Below, piece after piece: positions 46,285 to 55,741 of a stretch of 64,000 nt of DNA (the first letter of the stretch is position 1; every line of letters begins with the position of its first letter). The translations under genes and the position numbers were made by a program. Source of the DNA: Colwellia sp. TT2012 (GTDB lineage Bacteria > Pseudomonadota > Gammaproteobacteria > Enterobacterales > Alteromonadaceae); contig NZ_LJYX01000017.1 of NCBI RefSeq assembly GCF_001440345.1, positions 62,001-126,000 of the forward strand, read 5' to 3'. The notes beneath the pieces were generated by a model, which was not told where the DNA came from, ran no database searches, and worked only from the letters and a program-made list of their open reading frames with translations.

Positions 46285-46606
46285 ATACCAAGTCCATTAA
46301 GTGAGTCTCACTCAGAACTTGCCAGCGCTTTGACAATAAATAGAATTTTTTTGCATATAGTCACTCTATATGAAAGAAATTCTGTGCGGTTACCGAATCG
46401 CTGGCAAGATCCCGAAGGGCGATTACCTAATAAAAAGTAAAGGCTTATATGCTGCGTTATTGATTTTGATAAGGACGCTGCATGGATGCGGCTTAGTAGA
46501 GAATGCAGGAGCATATTCTCCTGAGTAACCATTATCTACAATCAATGCCTTGCCTCTAAGACTTTTAATTCTCGCTGAGTCGGAAGAAATTTATTGGAAT
46601 TGGTAT
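46285..46606. repeat. MITE-like element, 322 bp
   Basis: Left end ATACCAAGTCCATTAA and the reverse complement of the right end ATACCAATTCCAATAA give a 16-bp terminal inverted repeat with few differences. Nested hairpins lie in the left half (shared with 30127-30268). The right half shares modules with 31861-32175, one of them inverted. No ORF. Confidence 0.8.
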
Positions 46607-46644
46607 TAAGCGAACTAAAAGTATTCATACCATTGTACTTTAGT

Positions 46645-47244
46645 TTAAATACGTGCAATAAGTTTATGTGCGTGAGCTAAAGTTTTCGATTGATCTCGAC
46701 CAAGCCCACTGCTGTCAATAAATGTGACATCGGTAATGCCAATAAAACTCAACACATGTCGTAAATAATTTGAAATAAAATCAAGTTCAGTGCCTAATTT
46801 AGTGCCACCAGAAGCAATAATAATATAGGCCTTTTTATTATTTAATAAACCAATCGGCCCATTATCCCCGTATCGAAAAGTTAATTTAGATCTAACAACT
46901 TGGTCAATCCACGCCTTAAAAGCTGCCGGCACACCAAAATTATAAATAGGAAGACCAATAACAATTAAGTCAGCATTATTGAGTTCATCAACTAATATAT
47001 CAGACGTTGCCAAGTATTTATTTTGCTTTGCACTTCGTTCTTCAACCGCAGTGAAATTAGCATTAATCCAGTTTTCATCAATTAAAGGAATACCTTCAGC
47101 CAAATCTCTAATGGTTACTTTGCTATTTTTTTCACTGCTATGTTGTTTACCAGTAAGTTGCTTAATTAACTTATCTGATAAATCTCGGCTAAAAGAGCCT
47201 GTTTTTCTCATGCTTGCGTCAAGTCTTAAAATACGTTTAACCAT
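46645..47244 (-). CDS. azoR: FMN-dependent NADH-azoreductase
   Basis: A 199-aa flavodoxin-fold quinone/azo reductase. LRLDASMRKTGSFSRDLSDKL is the FMN phosphate loop, IGLPIYNFGVPAAFKAWIDQVVR contacts FMN, and IASGGTKLGTELDF follows as in AzoR. It reduces quinones and azo dyes with NADH. The gene next to it on the same strand is an SDR oxidoreductase (94 bp gap). Confidence 0.93.
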   Translation of the reverse strand: MVKRILRLDASMRKTGSFSRDLSDKLIKQLTGKQHSSEKNSKVTIRDLAEGIPLIDENWINANFTAVEERSAKQNKYLATSDILVDELNNADLIVIGLPIYNFGVPAAFKAWIDQVVRSKLTFRYGDNGPIGLLNNKKAYIIIASGGTKLGTELDFISNYLRHVLSFIGITDVTFIDSSGLGRDQSKTLAHAHKLIARI

Positions 47245-47338
47245 GTCATCCTCTATTGCAATATTGATAGCTTGTTAAATAACATAAACACCTACCGTTT
47301 AATTTAAATATGTGAAGTAGGTGTTTATGTAGATTAAT

Positions 47339-48094
47339 TTAAGACACAATGGGGTTTACATTAATACCGCCATCTATATTGTATTCTCCACCAGTAATGA
47401 ATGAAGCATCGTCTGAAGCTAAGAAGGTAACGAGTTTCGCAATATCTTCTGGTTGCCCAAAGCGTTTTAATGGAATTCTATTTTGCATAGCCTCTGAAAA
47501 TTCATTTAATTGTACTTCTGGCATACCTGTTTTACCAAAAATAGGGGTGTATGTTGGGCCTGGGTTTACTGAATTCACCCGTATTTTTCTTGGTGCAAGT
47601 TCAGTGGCTGCTGTTCTTGTATATGAATTTAACGCTGCTTTAGAGGCAGCATAAATAGCCGTATTTGGCATACCTGTATAAGCATTTATAGACGAAAGGT
47701 TAATAATAGAACCGCCATCATTAATAATAGGTAAAAACTTTTCAGTGGTGAATACTGCGCCTTTAAAGTTAATGCCCATCTGCATGTCAAACATCTCTTC
47801 TGTATTTTGACCAACAGCTGCGAGGCTAAAAACACCAGCATTAACAAACAATACGTCTATATTGCCAAACTCATTTTTTACTTGCTCAACAAGTGCATCA
47901 ATAGCCGATAAATCCGTAACATCAGCAACTATGCCGATAACACCTAATTCATTAGCAGCAGTAGCCACCCTATCAACTGATCTACCCGTAATGATCACAC
48001 TGGCGCCAGCCTCTTTAAAATATTTTGCCGTTGCATAACCAATACCACTATTACCACCCGTTACTACTGCTACTTTCCCTGTTAAATCATTCAT
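47339..48094 (-). CDS. SDR-family NAD(P)-dependent oxidoreductase
   Basis: A 251-aa short-chain dehydrogenase. TGGNSGIGYATAKYF is the nucleotide motif, NAG in LFVNAGVFS, catalytic Ser-Tyr-Lys in SSINAYTGMPNTAIYAASKAAL, and FITGGEYNIDGG near the end. Substrate unknown. Divergent from a TetR regulator at 48218, which likely represses it; the pattern is that of quinone- or xenobiotic-induced SDR genes. Confidence 0.93.
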   Translation of the reverse strand: MNDLTGKVAVVTGGNSGIGYATAKYFKEAGASVIITGRSVDRVATAANELGVIGIVADVTDLSAIDALVEQVKNEFGNIDVLFVNAGVFSLAAVGQNTEEMFDMQMGINFKGAVFTTEKFLPIINDGGSIINLSSINAYTGMPNTAIYAASKAALNSYTRTAATELAPRKIRVNSVNPGPTYTPIFGKTGMPEVQLNEFSEAMQNRIPLKRFGQPEDIAKLVTFLASDDASFITGGEYNIDGGINVNPIVS

Positions 48095-48153
48095 TTGTAT
48101 ATTTCCTTTAAGATTAATAATATCGACACGAATCAGTACCGATCAGTCCAGAA

Positions 48154-48182
48154 TTGACAATCTAAACCGAACGGTTCATAAT
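48154..48182 (+). promoter_or_regulatory. Promoter of the TetR gene with an operator in its spacer
   Basis: TTGACA (48154-48159) and CATAAT (48177-48182) are separated by exactly 17 bp. The spacer contains the palindrome AACCG-AA-CGGTT (48165-48176). A repressor there would block this promoter and possibly the divergent SDR promoter. Autoregulation by the adjacent TetR is inferred. Confidence 0.65.
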
Positions 48183-48217
48183 TACAAGGGTAAATTTTAT
48201 TAAATGAGAAAATTATT

Positions 48218-48814
48218 ATGAAAGCAGGCCGTCATCGCAGCTTTGATAAAGACATTACACTGGAAAAAGCTATGCGGGTATTTTGGCAAAATGGCTATCC
48301 GGGCACATCGCTAACGGACCTAACGAATGCAATGGGGATTAATAAGTCTAGCCTTTATGCTGCCTTTGGTAATAAAGAAGAATTATTTAATCAATCGATT
48401 GAATTTTATTTAAATAAACATGGAGTAGTACATTCAGCTGAGCTTTTTAAAACAGAATTAAGTCTAAAGGACCGAGTTCGAAACTTCTTACTCTCGATAA
48501 CTAAGATGTTAACAAACCCAGATTTACCTAAAGGCTGCTTCATTTGTCAATCTACTGCAGAAATAGCGAGTTATTGCTTACCGGAGAAGTCGGCAACCAA
48601 TATCAATAGCATAAATAAACAAACGATATTGACGTTAACGGATTTTTTTGAAAAAGAGCAAAAATCAGGTAATTTTGTTGAGGGGTATTCGCCAAATACA
48701 ATAGCGAATTACCTGTTAACACTACAATTCGGCTTAGCTATTGCTGCGAGAAATGGCAGTAATATGGAAGAACTTAAAGAGGTGGTAAACTTCTCTATCG
48801 GTCAGTTTAATTAA
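48218..48814 (+). CDS. TetR/AcrR-family regulator
   Basis: A 198-aa repressor. FDKDITLEKAMRVFWQNGYPGTSLTDLTNAMGINKSSLYAAFGNKEELF is the helix-turn-helix domain. The C-terminal part (KGCFICQSTAEIA, NYLLTLQFGLAIAARNG) is of the type found with oxidoreductase-linked repressors such as NemR/AcuR relatives. It probably controls the divergent SDR gene and itself. Confidence 0.9.
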   Translation: MKAGRHRSFDKDITLEKAMRVFWQNGYPGTSLTDLTNAMGINKSSLYAAFGNKEELFNQSIEFYLNKHGVVHSAELFKTELSLKDRVRNFLLSITKMLTNPDLPKGCFICQSTAEIASYCLPEKSATNINSINKQTILTLTDFFEKEQKSGNFVEGYSPNTIANYLLTLQFGLAIAARNGSNMEELKEVVNFSIGQFN

Positions 48815-49300
48815 TCATAATAAAACATGCCCATGTACTTGGCTCAGGACGATTTTACAGGCGCATGAACTATTGCCAATTTTAACAACCGGTTAGGGAT
48901 CTATTTTTCGATAAATAGACGGTTGAACCTATAACAAAACTCATCTAGGTATTCTTGTAGGTATTTTCCCGATACCCCATGAAATGTACCCACCAAAATA
49001 TTTTTAAATTACCGATGGCTATATGAACCCATGGCAACCATTCATCAACCAAACAAAGATAACAGAAAGATAACAGACACCCACTCAAAATAATCAATAA
49101 AGAATATCGCAAAAAACCAGTGTTATTAATTAACATTGAACAAAATCATACTTTGATTGTAGTCACGAATATTTGAGTGGGTGTCGGCTATATTTGTGCT
49201 TTGAGTATCAACAAAAACCAGCGTCGATAGTTATTAACAGTTTACTGCTAATCAGGTAATATTCAACAAATTCACCTCTAAAGAAAGTGACACCTAAAGT
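48815..49300. other. Intergenic with the miniature RAYT repeat
   Basis: Apart from the repeat at 49076-49185 I see no gene. The short leftward ORFs in it lack ribosome sites and family resemblance. Confidence 0.4.
49076..49185. repeat. 110-bp miniature of the RAYT-type element
   Basis: GACACCCACTCAAA at 49076-49089 and its exact reverse complement at 49172-49185 frame 82 bp of non-coding DNA. The left flank (GAAAGATAACA) matches the flank of the transposase element at 39118 (GAAAGATAGCA). It looks like a non-autonomous copy mobilised by that transposase family. Confidence 0.75.
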
Positions 49301-49735
49301 ATGAATATAGTTTGTGCCAACTGTTTTACTACCAATCGCATTCCCGATGATAAAGACCATAACAAGGGTAAATGTGGTAAATGCCAACAAGGGCTTTATT
49401 CATCGACACCTATTGAACTAACCAACAACACTTTTTATCCCTTTATTGAGCGTAACGATTTACCGGTAGTTGTTGATTTTTGGGCAAGCTGGTGTGGCCC
49501 ATGCCAAAACATGGCACCAGTATTTAGCAAGGTGTCACAAGACTCCCCGACATTACTTTTTGCCAAAGTAAACACTGAGCAAATACAGCAGATAGCGGCT
49601 AAGGCTAATATTCGCAGCTTACCTACTTTAGTCTTTTTTCATAAGGGCAAAGAAATCGATCGTATTTCCGGAGGCCTTAATGAAATGCAAATGAAGCAGT
49701 GGCTAGGGCAAAGTTTGCAAAAAATGGCTTACTAG
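49301..49735 (+). CDS. trxC: Thioredoxin 2
   Basis: A 144-aa thioredoxin with an N-terminal zinc-binding segment (CANC and CGKC) and the active site WCGPC in [17 protein letters not shown]; cis-Pro in [10 protein letters not shown]. The Zn domain and length distinguish TrxC from TrxA. It reduces protein disulfides, especially under oxidative stress. Confidence 0.95.
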   Translation: MNIVCANCFTTNRIPDDKDHNKGKCGKCQQGLYSSTPIELTNNTFYPFIERNDLPVVVDFWASWCGPCQNMAPVFSKVSQDSPTLLFAKVNTEQIQQIAAKANIRSLPTLVFFHKGKEIDRISGGLNEMQMKQWLGQSLQKMAY

Positions 49736-49768
49736 CTTTGGCGCACCCGCATAAATAACCGATAAAAA

Positions 49769-49786
49769 AAGCCGCAAGTGCGGCTT
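49769..49786. terminator. Short hairpin terminator after trxC
   Basis: AAGCCGCAAGTGCGGCTT, 7-8 bp stem, preceded by an A-run and followed by TATATATTC. It lies between convergent trxC and pseudoazurin genes and is stronger for the leftward direction (T-run from the A-run). Confidence 0.7.
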
Positions 49787-49858
49787 ATATATATTCATTT
49801 TTTAAGATAAAAACACCTTAATAAAATTACTGTACGGGTATTAAATCTATGAAGATTG

Positions 49859-50296
49859 TTATTTTTTTATTTTAGCTATAGTAGCGGTTACCCGCTCTTT
49901 ATTCATCACTACACCCGCCTGTAATGTTTGCCACTGAGCTTTAACATCAGCTAGGTTTACCGCATTACCTACCTGGATAACGCCAACCATACCAAGGGCG
50001 AAATGCGGTAGACATTTATAGAGAAAAACGCCCTCTTGCTCGAATTCGACTACTGCAGCCTTACCCATAGGCGTATTAAACGTAATACCACCTTTGGGGC
50101 TGACCAAAGATTGCGCATTATGGGAGGCATCAGACGGAATAAAACGCACGGTATCACCGGGTGAAATTTTCAAAAAATCAGGCTCCATGATCATAGTTTG
50201 GCCACTGGCATTGGCGGTTAATAACTTAACTTGGTGCTCTTTTGCCACAAGTAAAGTCGGTAGTAATAATACCAAGGTAATAATTAGTCGTTTCAT
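49859..50296 (-). CDS. Pseudoazurin (blue copper protein)
   Basis: A 145-aa periplasmic cupredoxin with signal peptide (about 1-18, LLLPTLLVA). Copper ligands: His in DASHNAQS, then Cys, His and Met in YKCLPHFALGMVGV. It would shuttle electrons in the periplasm, typically to nitrite or nitrous-oxide reductase; no such partner is in this window. Confidence 0.92.
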   Translation of the reverse strand: MKRLIITLVLLLPTLLVAKEHQVKLLTANASGQTMIMEPDFLKISPGDTVRFIPSDASHNAQSLVSPKGGITFNTPMGKAAVVEFEQEGVFLYKCLPHFALGMVGVIQVGNAVNLADVKAQWQTLQAGVVMNKERVTATIAKIKK

Positions 50297-50439
50297 CTTT
50301 TACTTCTGTAGGTTATTTATAAAAAATAGATGTTAACAATTCTTATTTAGATTTTCAATGGCAATGTAGTTGCAACACAGTCAGATATATTTCTATCGCT
50401 AGAAATTAAAGCAAAATGCCTTGAGAACTGTAGAGCTTG

Positions 50440-51050
50440 AGCTTTATTCCCGTCGCGGTGGCGACAACACCCAAAGGGACACTGCCTCCGGCGTCCCCTT
50501 GGAACCCCACGGAGTCCCTACTCAGCAACATATTCAATAACAAACTAGCGCAAACCACGATTCCTGCCGATTTATCATCCCTGAACAACGGCAGCTCTAG
50601 ACCTCGTGTCTCGAGTCGAGGCTTGCCATTACTAGTATGTCATTTCATTGCTGAGATGGGATTGGAGTGTTTGGCACGGATAGCTCACATAACAACTGTC
50701 ATCTTCGTGGTGGTTTAATCGTGGATTCAGACCTTAGTGAACTGGATTCCAGATCAGAGACTTCGGGAATGACGACTAAAAGTAAATAAGAAGTACAAAC
50801 CTAATCCCCTAGCCTATCAACACGCACTAAGTCTGCTTTAATCAAGTGCCGAAATGAAAGGAAATATTCACGTATTACCATCAGGGATGATGGCAAAAGT
50901 AATGCGGCACATGGATGTGCCATCATTACTGTTACGTCGAATATATTGCCTTGAATGGAGGATTACACTTGATTAGCAGCGCCGGGGGATTCCAAAGGGG
51001 GCTGGGCGTCTAGCCCCCTTTGGGTGTAGTCGCCACCGCGACAATAAGCT
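50440..51050. mobile_element. Non-coding element with long terminal inverted repeats (about 0.6 kb)
   Basis: GTCGCGGTGGCGAC at 50452-50465, followed by -ACACCCAAAGGG, is mirrored by the complement ending at 51042. Similarity extends outward (AGCTTTATT / AGCTTATT). Just inside each end is a hairpin (right: AAAGGGGGCT/AGCCCCCTTT; left: AAGGGAC/GTCCCCTT). The interior has GC above its surroundings, small hairpins and the phrase TTCGGGAATGACGAC, often seen in bacterial repeats. Short ORFs on both strands start inside the repeat and match nothing I know. No transposase gene. It abuts the 3' end of the gene at 51060. Confidence 0.65.
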
Positions 51051-51059
51051 TAAATATTC

Positions 51060-51803
51060 TTATATTTTTATTCTCGAAATTTCTGATAAGAATTTATTTG
51101 ATTTCATTTTAAACTCTTCTGTTAATTCGAGTAAATTTATAATGCTCTCGCTTTGAGACTTATTAGGTTCCGATAGATGTTTAGCATATTCTCGATAAAT
51201 TTTTTGTGCATCTAATTTTAACTATTTAAGTGGCTCACTCAGATCAAAAAAATAATTATTAACATATAAATCAAGTTCAACCGTTCTTTTTTCAACATCA
51301 TATTTGTCATGCAGATCTTTAAGCTTTTGAATATTATCAGCAGGCACATTTGATGTGATATTAAAAGTGAACTGTGTCGACAATGAAAAATGATAATTTA
51401 CATAATCTTTTACTGAGTGAAACAAAAGATCCCTTTTCTCTTTTAATAACACCTCGTTTGCGAGTCTTCTTTCATGCTGAAATAATGCTTCCTGCTTTTT
51501 AAACTCGCTATCAATCTCTGTTATATGTTTCTTTGAATCGTGCTCAAATTGCTTATTTTGTCTTTTACTTTGCCAATAATTATTTATCCAAGATACGACT
51601 ATAGTTGTTGCGATTGCACCACCTATCATTAAAGTTACATGCGGAGGTAATTGGTAACTGCCATCATGGATACTTGGCTTTGTTTGTTGATCTAATGTAG
51701 AAGTTACAGCCTTAGTGTCTGCTTGTACTGTATTATCATTTTTAACAGTAGTGTTTCCTTCTTTTTGAAAATCACCTTTTACGCCTGAATTCTTTTCATC
51801 CAT
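51060..51803 (-). pseudogene. Membrane/coiled-coil protein gene interrupted by one in-frame amber codon
   Basis: From ATG 51803 (GAGG upstream) the frame encodes a low-complexity N-terminus, one membrane helix (VTLMIGGAIATTIVVSWI, about 60-77) and a long charged coiled coil, up to TAG at 51222-51224. The same frame then continues 53 more sense codons (LKLDAQKIYREYAKHLSEP, LLELTEEFKMKSNKFL, EISRIKI) to TAA at 51060. The extension keeps the same amino-acid style, so one nonsense mutation probably truncated a 246-aa protein to 193. Family not recognised. Upstream lies the suc operon terminator. Confidence 0.6.
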
Positions 51804-51863
51804 TACTACCTCTTTCATAATTAGAATCCGATTAAAATTAGACAAAGGGCTATTCTTAAAACA

Positions 51864-51900
51864 AAAAACCCGCACTCTCTTTTAGAAAATGCGGGTTTTT
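51864..51900 (-). terminator. Intrinsic terminator of the sdh-suc operon
   Basis: Leftward stem AAAAACCCGCA / TGCGGGTTTTT (11 bp) with T-run, 30 bp after sucD. Its A-rich side also allows termination in the opposite direction. Confidence 0.92.
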
Positions 51901-51929
51901 ATTAAGAATTACAAGCTGTAAGCGTTAGC

Positions 51930-52802
51930 TTACCATCCTGTTTTCTCTTTAAGTGCTTTACCAATATCAGCTAAAGAACGAACAGTTTTAACACCCGCCG
52001 CTTCTAATGCTTTGAATTTCTCTTCAGCAGTACCTTTACCGCCGGCGATAATTGCGCCAGCATGACCCATGCGCTTACCTTCTGGTGCAGTAACACCAGC
52101 AATGTAAGCAACAACAGGCTTAGTCACGTGTGCTTTAATGTACTCAGCTGCTTCTTCTTCAGCGGTACCACCGATTTCACCAATCATTACGATTGCTTCA
52201 GTCTGTGGATCGTTTTGGAACATTTCCAAAATATCGATGAAGTTAGAACCTGGGATTGGATCACCACCGATGCCAACACATGTAGATTGGCCGAAACCAA
52301 AATCAGTTGTTTGCTTCACTGCTTCATAAGTAAGAGTACCTGAACGCGATACGATTCCTACTTTACCAGGCAAGTGGATATGACCAGGCATGATACCAAT
52401 CTTAGTTTCGCCAGGAGTGATAACACCCGGACAGTTAGGACCGATCATACGCACGCCAGTTTGCTCAAGCTTAACTTTAACGTCAACCATGTCTAAAGTT
52501 GGGATACCTTCAGTGATGGTGATTATTAGCTCGATGCCAGCATCGATAGCTTCTAAGATAGCATCTTTACAAAATGGTGCTGGTACGTAGATAACTGTTG
52601 CCGTTGCGCCAGTAGCTGATACAGCTTCACGAACGGTGTTAAATACAGGTAGACCAAGGTGCGTTTGACCACCCTTGCCTGGGCTTACGCCGCCAACCAT
52701 TTGTGTACCGTAATCAATCGCTTGCTCTGAGTGGAATGTACCTTGTCCACCGGTGAAACCTTGACAGATTACTTTAGTATCTTTGTTAATTAAGATAGAC
52801 AT
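51930..52802 (-). CDS. sucD: Succinyl-CoA synthetase alpha subunit
   Basis: A 290-aa subunit binding CoA and carrying the phosphohistidine (His in [15 protein letters not shown]). [20 protein letters not shown] is the CoA-binding N-terminus. With SucC it makes succinate, CoA and ATP/GTP from succinyl-CoA. Its ATG overlaps the sucC stop (TAATG), so translation is coupled. Last gene of the operon. Confidence 0.97.
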   Translation of the reverse strand: MSILINKDTKVICQGFTGGQGTFHSEQAIDYGTQMVGGVSPGKGGQTHLGLPVFNTVREAVSATGATATVIYVPAPFCKDAILEAIDAGIELIITITEGIPTLDMVDVKVKLEQTGVRMIGPNCPGVITPGETKIGIMPGHIHLPGKVGIVSRSGTLTYEAVKQTTDFGFGQSTCVGIGGDPIPGSNFIDILEMFQNDPQTEAIVMIGEIGGTAEEEAAEYIKAHVTKPVVAYIAGVTAPEGKRMGHAGAIIAGGKGTAEEKFKALEAAGVKTVRSLADIGKALKEKTGW

Positions 52803-53971
52803 TATGCATTGCCCTCCGCAGCTTTAACAACTTGAATAGCAGCATCTGTTAATGATGTTGCTGCAATAATGTCTAGACCAGATTTTTTCAATACTTCACG
52901 ACCTAGTTCAGCATTAGTACCTTCAAGACGTACAATTACAGGCACTTTAACGCCTACTTCTTTAACCGCGCCGATGATACCTTCAGCAATCATGTCACAA
53001 CGAACGATGCCGCCGAAAATGTTTACTAGTACCGCTTTCACGTTCTCGTCAGACAAGATAATCTTGAAAGCTTCAGTAACACGTTCTTTGTTTGCGCCGC
53101 CGCCAACATCTAGGAAGTTAGCTGGTCGGCCACCGTGTAGGTTAACGATATCCATAGTACCCATTGCTAGGCCCGCACCGTTCACCATACAACCAACAGT
53201 ACCGTCAAGAGCTACGTAGTTTAGCTCCCACTGTGCTGCATGAGCTTCGCGCTCGTCTTCTTGTGATGGATCGTGCATTTCACGGATTTTTGGCTGACGG
53301 TATAACGCGTTGCCATCGATAGTGATTTTGCCGTCTAGACAGTGAAGGTTACCTTCGTCTGTAATAACAAGCGGGTTGATTTCTAGTAAGGCGAAATCAA
53401 AATCGGTAAACATTTTTGCTAGACCTAAGAAAATCTTAACAAATTGCTTCATTTGTGTTGGGTTTAGACCCAATTTGAAACCAAGTTCACGACCCTGGAA
53501 AGCTTGTGCGCCTACTAGTGGATCGATAGTTACTTTGTGGATCAATTCTGGTGTATTTTCCGCAACAGTTTCAATATCTACGCCGCCTTCAGTTGACGCC
53601 ATGAATACCACTTTACGGGTACCACGATCGACAACAGCGCCAAGATATAGCTCTCTAGCGATATCGGTGCAGCTTTCAACTAAAATCTTAGTTACTGGCT
53701 GACCCTTAGCATCTGTTTGGTAAGTGACAAGGTTTTTACCTAACCACTTTTGTGCAAACGATTTGATTTCTTCTTTAGTTTTAACTAGCTTAACACCGCC
53801 AGCTTTACCACGGCCGCCTGCGTGTACTTGGGTTTTAACAACCCACATATCGCCGCCAATTTTATCAGCAGCTTCGGCAGCTTCTTGAGGGGTATCGCAA
53901 GCGAAACCCTCAGAAACTGGTAAACCATATTCAGCGAATAATTGTTTCGCTTGATACTCATGCAAATTCAT
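52802..53971 (-). CDS. sucC: Succinyl-CoA synthetase beta subunit
   Basis: A 389-aa ATP-grasp subunit. [36 protein letters not shown] (nucleotide) and [16 protein letters not shown] are typical. Partner of SucD; the active site is at their interface. Separated from sucB by about 205 bp without a terminator, so an internal promoter is possible. Confidence 0.97.
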   Translation of the reverse strand: MNLHEYQAKQLFAEYGLPVSEGFACDTPQEAAEAADKIGGDMWVVKTQVHAGGRGKAGGVKLVKTKEEIKSFAQKWLGKNLVTYQTDAKGQPVTKILVESCTDIARELYLGAVVDRGTRKVVFMASTEGGVDIETVAENTPELIHKVTIDPLVGAQAFQGRELGFKLGLNPTQMKQFVKIFLGLAKMFTDFDFALLEINPLVITDEGNLHCLDGKITIDGNALYRQPKIREMHDPSQEDEREAHAAQWELNYVALDGTVGCMVNGAGLAMGTMDIVNLHGGRPANFLDVGGGANKERVTEAFKIILSDENVKAVLVNIFGGIVRCDMIAEGIIGAVKEVGVKVPVIVRLEGTNAELGREVLKKSGLDIIAATSLTDAAIQVVKAAEGNA

Positions 53972-54177
53972 GGTGTTTTATCCATTTATCTGTAAATGAA
54001 AGCTACCGTTTTATTCTTTTAATAAAAATGTAACGGTAGCCAATGAAAAGTCGGCAAATTATAGTACAAAGGCTCTAATAACGGTAGTCAAAAGAGCTAA
54101 ATGTAGGTGAGAATTTATTCCCGCTTAGCGCGAACAAGTTCCCGCCTACAATCTATCTGAAACTATATATCTGAAAA

Positions 54178-55659
54178 CTATATATCTAAAAGAAGACGTG
54201 TAGGATCTTCTAACAAGTCTTTAATGGTTACTAAGAAACCAACAGACTCTTTGCCGTCAACTAAACGATGGTCATAAGACAAGGCTAAATACATCATAGG
54301 TAAAATTTCAACTTTACCATCAACCGCCATAGGTCGGTCTTGTATCTTATGCATACCTAAAATTGCCGCTTGCGGTAGGTTTAAGATAGGCGTTGAAAGC
54401 AATGAACCAAAAACACCACCGTTAGTGATAGTGAAGGTACCACCCGTCATTTCAGCAAGTGAAAGTTTACCATCACGACCTTTAAGTGCTAAGGCACGAA
54501 TACCATTTTCAATACCCGCCATGCTTAATTGATCGGTATCACGAAGTACTGGTGTAACTAAACCACGCGGCGTAGAAACAGCAATAGAGATATCGAAGAA
54601 GTTATGATAAACAATATCATCGCCATCAATCGAAGCATTAATTGCTGGGTAACGCTTTAAAGCTTCGGTGACCGCTTTCACGTAAAAAGACATGAAACCT
54701 AGGCGCGTATCATGGGTTTTCTCGAACAAGTCTTTATATTTTTTGCGAAGATCCATAATTGGCTTCATGTTAACTTCATTAAAGGTAGTTAACATGGCCG
54801 TTTCATTTTTCGCTGCCAATAAACGTGTGGCAATAGTTTTACGTAAACGTGTCATAGGGACACGTTTTTGCGTACGTTCACCTAACTCTTCAACAGCTGG
54901 AGTTGCTGCCGCTGCTTTTGCTGCCGGAGCTGCTGGTTTTCCTTTTGGAGCGTTGGCTGCCGCTTCTACGTCTTCTTTAGAAATACGTCCACCTTTGCCA
55001 GTACCAACAACATTTGCTGCGGTTAAACCTTTTTCTGTCATTAAACGACGAACAGATGGGCTAGCAAGTTCATCGCTGCTTACTGCTTCTTCAGACGTTG
55101 CTGTAGCCGTAGTATTCGCGGTAGCACCGGCATTTAGCTCACCAATTTTTTGCGCGCCTAAAACGGTATCGCCTTCAACATGAAGTATTTTACCAATGAC
55201 GCCATTCTCTTGAGCAACAACTTCTAAGACCACTTTGTCGGTTTCAATATCAACTAAATTTTGATCAACTGATACCGTATCGCCTGTAGCAACATGCCAT
55301 GCGGCTACAGTAGCATCAGCTACTGATTCAGGTAATACCGGTACCACGATATCAATAACGTTAACAGCACTTGTTACTGCCGCGGCTACCGGCGCCGCTG
55401 TAGGTGCAGCAACAGCAACTGAGCCTTCAGAGTAGGTACCAATTACTTGGTCGCCTAATACAGTAGCGCCATCGCCTTGACTAATATCAGTCATCACACC
55501 ATCACAAGTCGCTGGTACTTCTAATACCACTTTATCGGTTTCAATATCGACAAGTACTTGGTCACGAGTAAATTTTTCACCAACTTGTACATGCCAAGTT
55601 GCTACTGTTGCATCTGCAACTGATTCTGGTAATACCGGAACTTTGATTTCGGTTGTCAT
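54178..55659 (-). CDS. sucB: 2-oxoglutarate dehydrogenase E2 (dihydrolipoyl succinyltransferase), two lipoyl domains
   Basis: A 493-aa protein. Two consecutive lipoyl domains carry [12 protein letters not shown] with lipoylated Lys at about 43 and 142, joined by an Ala/Pro linker. The peripheral E1/E3-binding domain follows ([32 protein letters not shown], about 200-240), then the catalytic core with [16 protein letters not shown]. coli SucB has one lipoyl domain and 405 aa, so this is the longer form. It moves the succinyl group onto CoA within the complex. Confidence 0.95.
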   Translation of the reverse strand: MTTEIKVPVLPESVADATVATWHVQVGEKFTRDQVLVDIETDKVVLEVPATCDGVMTDISQGDGATVLGDQVIGTYSEGSVAVAAPTAAPVAAAVTSAVNVIDIVVPVLPESVADATVAAWHVATGDTVSVDQNLVDIETDKVVLEVVAQENGVIGKILHVEGDTVLGAQKIGELNAGATANTTATATSEEAVSSDELASPSVRRLMTEKGLTAANVVGTGKGGRISKEDVEAAANAPKGKPAAPAAKAAAATPAVEELGERTQKRVPMTRLRKTIATRLLAAKNETAMLTTFNEVNMKPIMDLRKKYKDLFEKTHDTRLGFMSFYVKAVTEALKRYPAINASIDGDDIVYHNFFDISIAVSTPRGLVTPVLRDTDQLSMAGIENGIRALALKGRDGKLSLAEMTGGTFTITNGGVFGSLLSTPILNLPQAAILGMHKIQDRPMAVDGKVEILPMMYLALSYDHRLVDGKESVGFLVTIKDLLEDPTRLLLDI

Positions 55660-55741
55660 TTTTATAATTCCTTACAAACTTGTAGCACTTTCTTCTCATG
55701 ACCTTAATAGAAAGTATGATGAGAAGAAGTGCACTCAATAG

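Noticed and set aside
49859-50296. Denitrification locus around pseudoazurin
   Set aside because: No nitrite or nitrous-oxide reductase gene lies in the window; the copper protein stands alone.
50437-50718. 93-codon ORF inside the long-TIR element as a real gene
   Set aside because: It starts within the inverted repeat, has no ribosome site, and the opposite strand is equally open; low-complexity content suggests chance.
52062-53702. Rightward ORFs of 60-116 codons across sucCD
   Set aside because: They are antisense shadows of well-conserved succinyl-CoA synthetase genes.
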